Source: Isoptericola peretonis
Lineage (GTDB): Bacteria; Actinomycetota; Actinomycetes; Actinomycetales; Cellulomonadaceae
Length of the DNA: 64,000 bases
Assembly (NCBI GenBank): GCA_023241745.1
Contig: JALQCY010000007.1
Span: 4,612 to 68,611, forward strand
Direction: 5' to 3'
A program made the position numbers and the translations under genes. The notes under the pieces were generated by a model. The model was not told where the DNA came from, did not search any database, and worked only from the letters and a program-made list of their open reading frames with translations. Every line of letters begins with the position of its first letter. Position 1 is the stretch's first letter. Shown piece after piece: positions 35,844 to 43,619 of the stretch.

Positions 35844-37325
35844 ATGACCGCCACCACCGTGGAAGCCCCGGTCGAGCACCAGAGCGGACCCGGCGTGGGC
35901 CGTGTCGCGCGCGTGATCGGCCCCGTCGTCGACATCGAGTTCCCCGAGGACGCGATCCCCGACATCTACAACGCCCTGACGGTCGACATCGACCTGTCGA
36001 CGCAGGGTGAGGGCGAGAAGTCCTTCACCCTCATGCTCGAGGTCGCCCAGCACCTCGGCGACTCCCTGGTGCGCGCGATCGCGCTCAAGCCGACCGACGG
36101 CCTCGTGCGCGGCGCCGTCGTCACCGACACCGGCGCGCCGATCAGCGTGCCCGTCGGCGACGTCACCAAGGGCAAGGTCTTCAACGTGACCGGCGACGTG
36201 CTCAACGCCGCGCCGGGCGAGAAGATCGAGATCAACGAGCGCTGGTCCATCCACCGCAAGCCCCCGGCCTTCGACCAGCTCGAGTCGAAGACGCAGATGT
36301 TCGAGACCGGCATCAAGTCGATCGACCTGCTCACCCCGTACGTGCAGGGCGGCAAGATCGGTCTCTTCGGTGGTGCGGGCGTCGGCAAGACGGTCCTCAT
36401 CCAGGAGATGATCCAGCGCGTCGCCCAGGACCACGGCGGTGTGTCGGTGTTCGCCGGTGTCGGCGAGCGCACGCGTGAGGGCAACGACCTCATCGCGGAG
36501 ATGGAGGAGGCCGGCGTCTTCGACAAGACCGCGCTGGTCTTCGGCCAGATGGACGAGCCGCCGGGCACGCGTCTGCGCGTCGCCCTGTCGGCGCTGACGA
36601 TGGCGGAGTACTTCCGCGACGTGCGCAAGCAGGACGTGCTGCTGTTCATCGACAACATCTTCCGGTTCACGCAGGCCGGTTCCGAGGTGTCGACGCTGCT
36701 CGGCCGCATGCCGTCCGCGGTGGGCTACCAGCCGAACCTGGCCGACGAGATGGGCGTCCTCCAGGAGCGCATCACCTCGACGCGCGGTCACTCGATCACC
36801 TCGCTGCAGGCGATCTACGTGCCGGCGGACGACTACACCGACCCGGCGCCGGCGACCACGTTCGCCCACCTGGACGCGACGACCGAGCTCTCCCGCGAGA
36901 TCGCGTCGAAGGGTCTGTACCCGGCGATCGACCCGCTGACCTCGACGTCGCGCATCCTCGACCCGCGCTACGTGGGCCAGGAGCACTACGAGGTCGCCAC
37001 CCAGGTGAAGTCGATCCTGCAGCGCAACAAGGAGCTGCAGGACATCATCGCGATCCTCGGTGTGGACGAGCTCTCGGAGGAGGACAAGACGGTCGTGGCG
37101 CGTGCGCGCCGCATCCAGCAGTTCCTCTCGCAGAACACCTACATGGCGAAGAAGTTCACCGGCGTGGAGGGTTCCACCGTGCCGCTGAGCGAGACCATCG
37201 AGGCGTTCAAGAAGATCGCCGAGGGCGAGTTCGACCACATCGCCGAGCAGGCGTTCTACAACATCGGTGGCCTCGAGATGCTCGAGGAGAACTGGGCGCG
37301 GATCCAGAAGGAGTACGGGGCCTGA
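35844..37325 (+). CDS. atpD: ATP synthase F1 subunit beta
   Basis: A 493-residue catalytic subunit with Walker A GGAGVGKT, the catalytic Glu region (GERTREGND) and the DELSEED lever motif (VDELSEEDK). ATG 35844 has GAGG upstream; earlier in-frame starts overlap atpG. A very stable hairpin follows its stop. Confidence 0.97.
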   Translation: MTATTVEAPVEHQSGPGVGRVARVIGPVVDIEFPEDAIPDIYNALTVDIDLSTQGEGEKSFTLMLEVAQHLGDSLVRAIALKPTDGLVRGAVVTDTGAPISVPVGDVTKGKVFNVTGDVLNAAPGEKIEINERWSIHRKPPAFDQLESKTQMFETGIKSIDLLTPYVQGGKIGLFGGAGVGKTVLIQEMIQRVAQDHGGVSVFAGVGERTREGNDLIAEMEEAGVFDKTALVFGQMDEPPGTRLRVALSALTMAEYFRDVRKQDVLLFIDNIFRFTQAGSEVSTLLGRMPSAVGYQPNLADEMGVLQERITSTRGHSITSLQAIYVPADDYTDPAPATTFAHLDATTELSREIASKGLYPAIDPLTSTSRILDPRYVGQEHYEVATQVKSILQRNKELQDIIAILGVDELSEEDKTVVARARRIQQFLSQNTYMAKKFTGVEGSTVPLSETIEAFKKIAEGEFDHIAEQAFYNIGGLEMLEENWARIQKEYGA

Positions 37326-37340
37326 CGACCCCGTTCCCCC

Positions 37341-37385
37341 CACGTCGTCCCGCCGGGAGGCACGCCCTCCCGGCGGGACGACGTG
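37341..37385 (+). terminator. perfect 20-bp hairpin between atpD and atpC
   Basis: Bases 37341-37360 pair perfectly with 37366-37385 around a 5-base loop (CACGC). It lies 15 bases after atpD and 43 before atpC, inside the operon. It may partly terminate, block 3' exonucleases, or mark a processing site. Confidence 0.75.
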
Positions 37386-37428
37386 ACCGCCCGACGACCC
37401 CCCGCACGATCGGAAAGAGGACTTCGAG

Positions 37429-37713
37429 ATGGCAGAGCTGAACGTGGACCTCGTCGCGGCCGACCGCAAGGTCTGGTCCGGCGTGGCGCGCGAGGTCAGC
37501 GCCCCGTCCGTCGACGGCCAGGTCGGCATCCTCGCCGGCCACGCCCCGCTCCTCGCGGTGCTGCGCCCCGGCACGGTCAAGGTGTCGACCGCGCAGGGGA
37601 CGGCGGTCGAGGCGCACGTCTCCGGCGGCTTCGTGTCCGTCGACGGCGACCTCGTCACGATCGTCGTGGACGAGGTCTCGGAGCTGTCCGGCCGCGAGCC
37701 GGCGCTTCGCTGA
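37429..37713 (+). CDS. atpC: ATP synthase F1 subunit epsilon, short form
   Basis: A 94-residue epsilon containing only the N-terminal beta-sandwich (MAELNVDLVAADRKVWSG ... GGFVSVDGDLVTIVVDEV). The C-terminal two-helix domain, which acts as an ATPase brake in E. coli and Bacillus, is missing; the usual length is 120-140. GGAAAGAGG upstream. Another form of inhibition, or none, is implied. Confidence 0.95.
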   Translation: MAELNVDLVAADRKVWSGVAREVSAPSVDGQVGILAGHAPLLAVLRPGTVKVSTAQGTAVEAHVSGGFVSVDGDLVTIVVDEVSELSGREPALR

Positions 37714-37718
37714 GGCAG

Positions 37719-38144
37719 GTGCCGGTGGCGTACGTCGTCTGGGTCGCGGTCGCACTCGTCGCCGTGCTCGGGCTGGTGCTCGCCGCCGGTGCCTCCCGCC
37801 TGCGGACCCTCTCCCGGAGGGTCGGCTCCTTCCCCTGCCACGCCCGGCCCGCGGACGACCCGCAGGCGGCCTGGGTGGCGGGGATCGCCCACTACGCCGT
37901 GGGCCGTATCGACTGGTGGCGCGGCTGGTCCCTGGCCCCGCGCCCCGCGCGCATCTGGCGGCGCGAAGGCCTCGCGATCACGGGCCGGGCGCCGCTCGAC
38001 CAGGCCGGCCAGCCCGACCAGGTGCTGGTGCGCTGCCGCTACGAGGACACCGACTTCGAGCTGCTCATGTCGTCCGGCGCGTACGCCGGACTGGCCTCCT
38101 GGCTCGAGTCCTCGCCGCCCGGGCGCCGCGACCTGGTCCTCTAG
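37719..38144 (+). CDS. DUF2550 family membrane-anchored protein
   Basis: A 141-residue protein with one N-terminal membrane segment (about 3-22) and a soluble domain with the repeated Trp/Arg features of DUF2550 (GIAHYAVGRIDWWRGWSL). Function unknown. Its place directly after atpC is conserved across actinobacteria (Rv1312-like). Starts GTG 37719 and 37725 are both possible; only 5 bases separate the first from the atpC stop. Confidence 0.82.
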   Translation: MPVAYVVWVAVALVAVLGLVLAAGASRLRTLSRRVGSFPCHARPADDPQAAWVAGIAHYAVGRIDWWRGWSLAPRPARIWRREGLAITGRAPLDQAGQPDQVLVRCRYEDTDFELLMSSGAYAGLASWLESSPPGRRDLVL

Positions 38145-38210
38145 AGGTCGTCCAGGGCCACGTCGAGGGCCCACGACCCGACCCGACCGCCACGAACGAA
38201 GAGGGGGACC

Positions 38211-38906
38211 GTGCGTCTCGTCGTCGCACGCTGCTCGGCCCGGTACACCGGCCGGCTCACCGCGCACCTGCCGCTGGCCACGCGCCTGATCGTCGTCAAG
38301 GCGGACGGCAGCGTGCTGCTGCACTCCGACGGCGGCTCGTACAAGCCCCTCAACTGGATGAGCCCGCCGTGCGTGACGACGGCCGGCGACCCCGACGACG
38401 AGGCGCGCGAGCGGGGCGTCACCCAGGTGTGGACGGTGCAGCACCAGAAGTCGGACGACCGCCTGGAGATCGAGCTGCACGAGGTGGAGCACGACTCGGC
38501 CCACGACCTCGGCGTGGACCCCGGCCTCGTCAAGGACGGCGTCGAGGCGCACCTCCAGGAGCTGCTGGCGGCGCAGATCCACCGCCTGGGCGCCGGCCAC
38601 ACGCTGGTGCGCCGGGAGTACATGACCGCGATCGGTCCGGTGGACATCCTCGCCCGGGACGCGGCCGGCGCGACGGTCGCCGTCGAGCTCAAGCGACGCG
38701 GCGACATCGACGGTGTCGAGCAGCTCACGCGCTACCTCGAGCTCCTCAACCGCGACCCGCTCCTCGCACCGGTGCGCGGCGTCTTCGCCGCCCAGGAGAT
38801 CAAGCCGCAGGCGCGCGTGCTCGCCACCGACCGGGGGATCGAGTGCCTCGTGCTCGACTACGACGCCATGCGTGGCGTGGACGACGTCGACTCGCGTCTC
38901 TTCTAA
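38211..38906 (+). CDS. nucS: mismatch-specific endonuclease NucS (EndoMS)
   Basis: A 231-residue NucS, the core of the non-canonical mismatch repair used by actinobacteria and some archaea in place of MutS/MutL. It has an N-terminal DNA-binding beta domain (residues 1-110) and a C-terminal RecB-like nuclease domain with the catalytic Asp in GPVDILARD and the E-x-K in VAVELKRRG. The C terminus ends SRLF, fitting the beta-clamp-binding motif. It makes double-strand cuts at G-T, G-G and T-T mismatches. GTG start, GAGG upstream. Confidence 0.95.
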   Translation: MRLVVARCSARYTGRLTAHLPLATRLIVVKADGSVLLHSDGGSYKPLNWMSPPCVTTAGDPDDEARERGVTQVWTVQHQKSDDRLEIELHEVEHDSAHDLGVDPGLVKDGVEAHLQELLAAQIHRLGAGHTLVRREYMTAIGPVDILARDAAGATVAVELKRRGDIDGVEQLTRYLELLNRDPLLAPVRGVFAAQEIKPQARVLATDRGIECLVLDYDAMRGVDDVDSRLF

Positions 38907-38945
38907 GGTTTGTGAGCGAGGTTTCGTAATCCCAGGGGCGTGCGG

Positions 38946-38951
38946 CAGGAT
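38946..38951 (+). promoter_or_regulatory. possible -10 of nagA (leaderless geometry)
   Basis: CAGGAT ends 6 bases before the nagA ATG. TTTCGT (38922-38927), 18 bases upstream, could be the -35. Confidence 0.45.
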
Positions 38952-38957
38952 GGACGC

Positions 38958-40226
38958 ATGAGCGCTGGCACCCCTGACTCCCTGGTCGCGCTGCGCGGGC
39001 GTGTCGTGACGCCGCAGGACGTCGTCGTCGACGGCGCGGTCGTCCTCGCCGACGGTGTCGTGTCGTGGGTCGGCCCCGTCGTCGCGGCCGAGCACGCCGA
39101 CCCCGCCGTCGCCGAGGCGGTGGCGCGCGCCGCCGTGCCGGAGCCGGGGACGCTCCTGCTCCCCGGGCTCGTCGACCTGCACGACCACGGCGGCGGCGGG
39201 ATCGGCTTCCCGGACGCGACGAGCGCCGACGAGGCGATGATCGCGGTGCTCGAGCACCGGCGGCACGGCACCACCACGATGCTCGCGTCCCTCGTCACCG
39301 CCGGCCGCGAGACGCTCCTGGCCCGCGCGGCGATGCTGGCGGACCTCGCGGACGCGGGGGAGATCGCCGGCCTCCACGCGGAGGGCCCCTTCCTGTCCCA
39401 CGCGCGTCGTGGGGCGCAGAGCCCCGAGGACCTCCTGCCGGGTGACCCCACCCTGGTGCGCGACCTGGCGCGCGCGGCGCGCGGGCACCTGCGCACGATG
39501 ACGGTGGCGCCCGAGGTCGACGGCGTGGTCGGCCCCGGCGGCGTCGCCGAGGCGCTGGTGGAGGAGGGTGTCGTGCCGTCCCTCGGCCACACGGACGCGA
39601 GCACGGAGGAGGCGGAGGCCTTCGTGGCGCAGGTCGCCGCCGGTCTGGCCGCGCGAGCCGCCGCCGGCGTGGCGCCCGTGCGCGAGATGACCGCGACGCA
39701 CCTGTTCAACGGCATGCGGCCCCTGCACCACCGGGCGCCGGGTCCGATCGCCGCGTGCCTGGCCGCCGCGGCCCGGGAGGAGCTCGTGGTCGAGCTCGTC
39801 GCCGACGGGGTGCACCTGGCCCCCGCCACCGTCCGCACGGTGGTGGAGACCGTGGGCGCCGACCGGGTCGCCCTCGTCACGGACGCGATGGCCGCCGCGG
39901 GCATGGCCGACGGCTCCTACGGGCTCGGCCCCATGGCGGTGACCGTGCGCGACGGCGTCGCCCGCCTCACCGACCCGGACGACCCGGAGGGCGGGGCGAT
40001 CGCGGGCGGCACGGCGCACCTGCTCGACGTCGTGCGCGCCACGGTCGCGGCCGGCGTGCCGCTGGCCGACGCCGTCCGCTCCGCCTCCTGGGTTCCCGCC
40101 CGCGTGCTGGGCCTTTCCGACGTCGGCGGCCTCGTCGTGGGGCGGCGCGCCGACGTCGTGGTCACCGACGCGGACCTGCGGCCGCGGCGCGTGCTGCGCG
40201 CCGGCGTCGAGGTCCGCACGGCCTGA
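38958..40226 (+). CDS. nagA: N-acetylglucosamine-6-phosphate deacetylase
   Basis: A 422-residue amidohydrolase. It has the metal/substrate motifs DLHDHGGGG, HAEGPFLSHARRGAQ (catalytic-metal Glu), SLGHTDAS (His), THLFNGMRPLHHR and LVTDAMAAAG (catalytic Asp). It deacetylates GlcNAc-6-P to glucosamine-6-P for cell-wall recycling or chitin use. No nagB or PTS neighbour is present. Convergent with the GH3 gene. Confidence 0.93.
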   Translation: MSAGTPDSLVALRGRVVTPQDVVVDGAVVLADGVVSWVGPVVAAEHADPAVAEAVARAAVPEPGTLLLPGLVDLHDHGGGGIGFPDATSADEAMIAVLEHRRHGTTTMLASLVTAGRETLLARAAMLADLADAGEIAGLHAEGPFLSHARRGAQSPEDLLPGDPTLVRDLARAARGHLRTMTVAPEVDGVVGPGGVAEALVEEGVVPSLGHTDASTEEAEAFVAQVAAGLAARAAAGVAPVREMTATHLFNGMRPLHHRAPGPIAACLAAAAREELVVELVADGVHLAPATVRTVVETVGADRVALVTDAMAAAGMADGSYGLGPMAVTVRDGVARLTDPDDPEGGAIAGGTAHLLDVVRATVAAGVPLADAVRSASWVPARVLGLSDVGGLVVGRRADVVVTDADLRPRRVLRAGVEVRTA

Positions 40227-40261
40227 GCGTCCCGGCCGGCGGAGCGGCACGGCCGGGACGC
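40227..40261. terminator. 12-bp bidirectional hairpin between nagA and GH3
   Basis: GCGTCCCGGCCG pairs with its complement around an 11-base loop. It fills almost the whole 39-base gap between two convergent genes, so it probably ends both transcripts. Confidence 0.75.
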
Positions 40262-40265
40262 CCGG

Positions 40266-43200
40266 TCAGGCGAACGCCAGCTCGGCCAGCCGCGCGCCGG
40301 CGGGGAGCACCACCCGCAGGTCGGTCACGCCCTCGGGCGCGTCGGCGAGGGCCGTCGTCACCTGGTCCCAGCGGTACCGCGCGGCCGTGCCCTCGTCGGG
40401 GCCGACGACGGGAGCCGGTACCGCGCCGAGGCGTCGCCACGTCCCGCCCGTGCGCGCCTCGATGCCGACGGCGCCGTGCACGGGACGCGCGCTCGCGAGC
40501 CGCAGGGTGACCGAGGCCGCGCCCTGGAGGACGACCCGGTCGTAGCGCGCGACGCCGTGCGCGCGGCCCGGTGCCACCTCGAGCACCGCACCGGCCTCGG
40601 GAGCCAGGTCCGACAGCACCAGGCCGTCGGTGTGCGTGGCGGCGATCGCGGGGACGGCGGACCCCGCGAACGGGCGTGGCCCCGGCTCCACGCCGGTCAC
40701 CGTGAGCGTGGCCCGGAGCGGCAGGTCGGCGCTCGACCGGCCGGCGGCGAGCGTGTACCGGCCCGGCTGCACCCGCAGCGCCCCGACGTGCACCCAGTCC
40801 TCGGGCGCGCCCGGCACGCTCGCGGCGACGTCCCAGACGGCGAGGCGGGTCACGTCGGAGCGGAGCACGACCTCCCGGGCCTCGCCGGGCTCGAGGTGCA
40901 CCCGGGCGTACGCGAGGAGCAGACGCCGCGGCCGCGGGATCGGCAGACCGCCGGACGCGCTGCGGTCGGCGCCGTCAGGGACCGGGTCGTCGGCCAGGGA
41001 GTAGAGCTGCACCAGCTCGTCCACCGGCCGCCGGCCCGTGTTCCGGACCGTCACCCGCGCGCCGACGGTCTCGCCGTCGTCGGCCGTGCTCCGCGTCGGA
41101 CCGAGCGCGGGATGGTCGTGCGTCGGTGCCGGCGCGCCGAGCTCCGGGCGATCCAGCACGAGCTCCTCGTACGCCACGGTCGTGTAGCTCAGCCCGTGGC
41201 CGAAGGGGAACGCGCCGTCGTCGGCGCCGTAGCGGTAGGTGGCACCCTGGGCCGCCTGGTCGTAGTCGAGCAGGTCACCCGGCTGCTCCTCGGTGGCGGG
41301 CCAGCCCTGGGCGAGGCGCCCGGACGGCTCGACGTCCCCCGCCAGCACGTCGACCAGACCGTGACCGAGCTCCTGGCCGCCGTGGCTCGACCAGACGACG
41401 GCGTCCGCGTCCGCGGTCTCGGGGCCGAGCACGTAGGGGTAGCTCGACGTGACGACGAGGACCGCCCGGTCGCACGCCTCCCGGGCCGTGCGCCACACCT
41501 CCGTGGTCGCGACGGGCAGGCGCAGGTGCGGGCGGTCCTCCGTCTCGCGGCCCGCGACGTGCGGGTCGTTGCCCGCCACGACGAGCACCACGTCGGCGGA
41601 CGCCGCGGCCGCGGCGACGTCGACGAGCCCCGACCGCACGGTGCGCCACGCGAACCGCTCGGCGTCCTCGGGTCGGTGCGCCTCGGCCACGAGGGTGGCG
41701 GTGCCGTGCTGCACGCGTACCCAGCGGCCGCTTCCGACGTGCTGCAACGACCAGGTGCCGTCGGTGTGGTGGTGGCGTCGGAACGTCTCCTGGGCCACCC
41801 AGCCGCCCACGCGGTCGGCGTCGGCCCGCAGGATCCAGCCCGCCCCGGTGAGCAGCCGCCCGCTGGCGGCGGATCGCAGCGTGAGCACGCCGTCGCCCCA
41901 GTCGGTCACCTCGAAGTGGGTGGCGCCGTCGGCGCGCGGCGCGGTGGCGGTGACGACCGCCCCGTCGGTCGAGACGGTCACGTACGCACCGGTGGAGAGC
42001 GCGCGAAGGGCCACGGTGTCCGCGCCGGTGGCGACCGTGACGTCGGCCTCGGGGTAGCGCTCGGACAGGGCCGAGGCGAGGCCGACGGCGTAGGGCGGGG
42101 TGCCCGAGTACCAGTCGGTCAGCACGAGGTCGGCCAGCGGCCCGACGACCGCCACCCGGCCGGGCCGGGCGAGGGGGAGGAGGCGCCCGTCGTTCGCGAG
42201 GACGACGACGGAGCGCGCCACGGCCTCGCGGGCGAGCTCGCGGTGCGCGGGCAGGTCGATCGCGTCGGCGCCGACGGCAGCCCACGGGTCGGCGTCGCCG
42301 TCGAGCTCGCCGGTGCGGATCCGCAGCTCGAGGAGGCGCAGGACGGCCCGGTCGACGTCGTCGTCGGTGAGCAGGCCCTGCTCGAGCGCCGTGGTCAGGC
42401 GTGCGGTCGTGGGTTCCGCGTCGGCGTCGTTGTCCGTGAACGAGTCCACGCCCGCCCGCAGCGCCGCGGCGTGCGACGCGACGTGGTCGGCGTAGTAGCG
42501 CTCCCCGACGACGAGGTTGGTGGGCGCGCCGGCGTCGCTGACCACCGCCACGGAACCGGGCGCCCACCGGCGCAGCTCGTCCAGCAGCTCGCGGGCGACG
42601 TGGTTGGGTCGGCCGTTCACGAGGTTGTAGGAGGGCATGACGGCACCGGCGACCCCGGCCTCGATCGCGGCCCGGTAGGCGGGCAGCTCCAGCTCGTGCA
42701 GCGTGCGCAGCGACAGGGACGAGCTCGTCACGGCGCGGTCCGTCTCGTTGCCGTACGCCAGGAAGTGCTTGAGCGTCGGGACGGTCTTCCACACGCGGGG
42801 GTGGTCGCCGCGCAGGCCCGCGGAGAAGGCCGTGCCGAGCTGTGCCGCGAGGTGCGGGTCCTCCGAGTACCCCTCCTCCGTCCGGCCCCACGCCGGGTGC
42901 CGGAGCGGGTTCACCACCGGGGCCCACACGTTGAGGCTGACGCTCGGGTCGGCCGCGTGCTTCGCCCGGACCTCGGTGGCGACGGCGTCGCCGACCCGTC
43001 GCACCAGCGACGGGTCCCAGGTCGCCGCGAGCCCGACGGGTTGCGGGAAGACCGTCGCCGTCCCCAGCCAGGACACGCCGTGCAGGCCCTCCGTGCCGGT
43101 GCGGAAGGCGGCCAGGCCGAGTCGTCCGACGGCGGGCGCCGCCTGGTGCAGCATCGCCAGGCGCTCGGCCCGGGAGAGCCGCGACAGCAGGTCGGCGGCC

Positions 43201-43295
43201 CGTTCGGCCGTGGTCAGCCCGGGGTCGCGGAACGCCGGGGCGGGGGACTCGGGCGTGCTGCGGGGGTCGGCCGTGGCCTGCTGCTGCGGGGGCAC
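40266..43295 (-). CDS. glycoside hydrolase family 3 enzyme with fascin-like insertion
   Basis: A 1009-residue GH3 (beta-glucosidase / beta-xylosidase class). The N-terminal TIM barrel ends with the nucleophile region VVSDAGAP (Asp254; most GH3 have SDW). A C-terminal sandwich domain follows, interrupted near residues 430-560 by a beta-trefoil-like domain (TGAYVTVST, FEVTDWGDG, LRSAASGRLL, WVRVQHG). A fibronectin III-like domain (about 700-830) and an extra C-terminal beta domain complete it. There is no signal peptide, so it acts in the cytoplasm. Start GTG 43295 has GAGAGGAG 5 bases upstream. Substrate cannot be told from sequence; the locus suggests cello- or xyloglucan oligosaccharides. 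Confidence 0.88.
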   Translation of the reverse strand: MPPQQQATADPRSTPESPAPAFRDPGLTTAERAADLLSRLSRAERLAMLHQAAPAVGRLGLAAFRTGTEGLHGVSWLGTATVFPQPVGLAATWDPSLVRRVGDAVATEVRAKHAADPSVSLNVWAPVVNPLRHPAWGRTEEGYSEDPHLAAQLGTAFSAGLRGDHPRVWKTVPTLKHFLAYGNETDRAVTSSSLSLRTLHELELPAYRAAIEAGVAGAVMPSYNLVNGRPNHVARELLDELRRWAPGSVAVVSDAGAPTNLVVGERYYADHVASHAAALRAGVDSFTDNDADAEPTTARLTTALEQGLLTDDDVDRAVLRLLELRIRTGELDGDADPWAAVGADAIDLPAHRELAREAVARSVVVLANDGRLLPLARPGRVAVVGPLADLVLTDWYSGTPPYAVGLASALSERYPEADVTVATGADTVALRALSTGAYVTVSTDGAVVTATAPRADGATHFEVTDWGDGVLTLRSAASGRLLTGAGWILRADADRVGGWVAQETFRRHHHTDGTWSLQHVGSGRWVRVQHGTATLVAEAHRPEDAERFAWRTVRSGLVDVAAAAASADVVLVVAGNDPHVAGRETEDRPHLRLPVATTEVWRTAREACDRAVLVVTSSYPYVLGPETADADAVVWSSHGGQELGHGLVDVLAGDVEPSGRLAQGWPATEEQPGDLLDYDQAAQGATYRYGADDGAFPFGHGLSYTTVAYEELVLDRPELGAPAPTHDHPALGPTRSTADDGETVGARVTVRNTGRRPVDELVQLYSLADDPVPDGADRSASGGLPIPRPRRLLLAYARVHLEPGEAREVVLRSDVTRLAVWDVAASVPGAPEDWVHVGALRVQPGRYTLAAGRSSADLPLRATLTVTGVEPGPRPFAGSAVPAIAATHTDGLVLSDLAPEAGAVLEVAPGRAHGVARYDRVVLQGAASVTLRLASARPVHGAVGIEARTGGTWRRLGAVPAPVVGPDEGTAARYRWDQVTTALADAPEGVTDLRVVLPAGARLAELAFA

Positions 43296-43355
43296 GGGGC
43301 TCCTCTCGTCGTCGGGAACGAGCCGTCGAACGGTGCCGGCTCGTCCTCGACGGGT

Positions 43356-43369
43356 TCGAAACGGTTCGA
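43356..43369. promoter_or_regulatory. LacI-type operator upstream of GH3
   Basis: TCGAAACGGTTCGA is a TCGAA/TTCGA inverted repeat with a central CG, of the CGAAnCGnTTCG type. It lies about 30 bases into the predicted GH3 leader, where a bound repressor would act as a roadblock. Confidence 0.7.
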
Positions 43370-43405
43370 CATCGACCGCTCGTCGGCGGTCGTGTTCGGG
43401 GAGCG

Positions 43406-43433
43406 AGAATACGTGATCGGCGAGCGCGGTCAA
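43406..43433 (-). promoter_or_regulatory. GH3 promoter
   Basis: On the minus strand TTGACC (43428-43433), 16 bases, then TATTCT (43406-43411). It is among the closest matches to consensus in the window. Transcription would start near 43399. Confidence 0.65.
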
Positions 43434-43503
43434 GGGACGTTCCCGTGGTGGGAGCCCCGAAACCGCCTGCGGTCACCGCCGGGTATCGATCCGGGACCGG
43501 GTA

Positions 43504-43532
43504 TTGCCAGACCACGTCGATATGGATACGCT
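43504..43532 (+). promoter_or_regulatory. promoter of the oligosaccharide ABC transporter operon
   Basis: TTGCCA (43504-43509), 17-base spacer, TACGCT (43527-43532). Predicted start near 43539, inside the LacI-type operator, so a bound repressor would cover the start site. Confidence 0.6.
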
Positions 43533-43536
43533 CCCA
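43523..43536. promoter_or_regulatory. degenerate CelR/CebR-type site over the transporter -10
   Basis: TGGATACGCTCCCA matches 12 of 14 positions of TGGGAGCGCTCCCA, the CelR/CebR operator. It overlaps the -10 and ends 1 base before the LacI-type operator. Confidence 0.45.
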
Positions 43537-43537
43537 C

Positions 43538-43553
43538 GTCGAAGCGCTTCGAC
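43538..43553. promoter_or_regulatory. perfect 16-bp LacI-type operator at the transporter promoter
   Basis: GTCGAAGCGCTTCGAC, a perfect palindrome of the CGAAnCGnTTCG type, located at the predicted transcription start. The remaining leader to the ATG (43554-43619) has no other signal. Confidence 0.8.
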
Positions 43554-43619
43554 AAACGGGGTGCAGCACCCCACCGCGGCACGTGGACGTGCCCGGTGTC
43601 CACGAAGGAGTGACATCGC

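Noticed and set aside
35721..40250. Minus-strand open frame of about 1500 codons opposite atpD to nagA
   Set aside because: It is the mirror of real genes on the plus strand. High GC suppresses stop codons in this frame; the composition is Arg/Ala/Val/Gly repeats with no family features.
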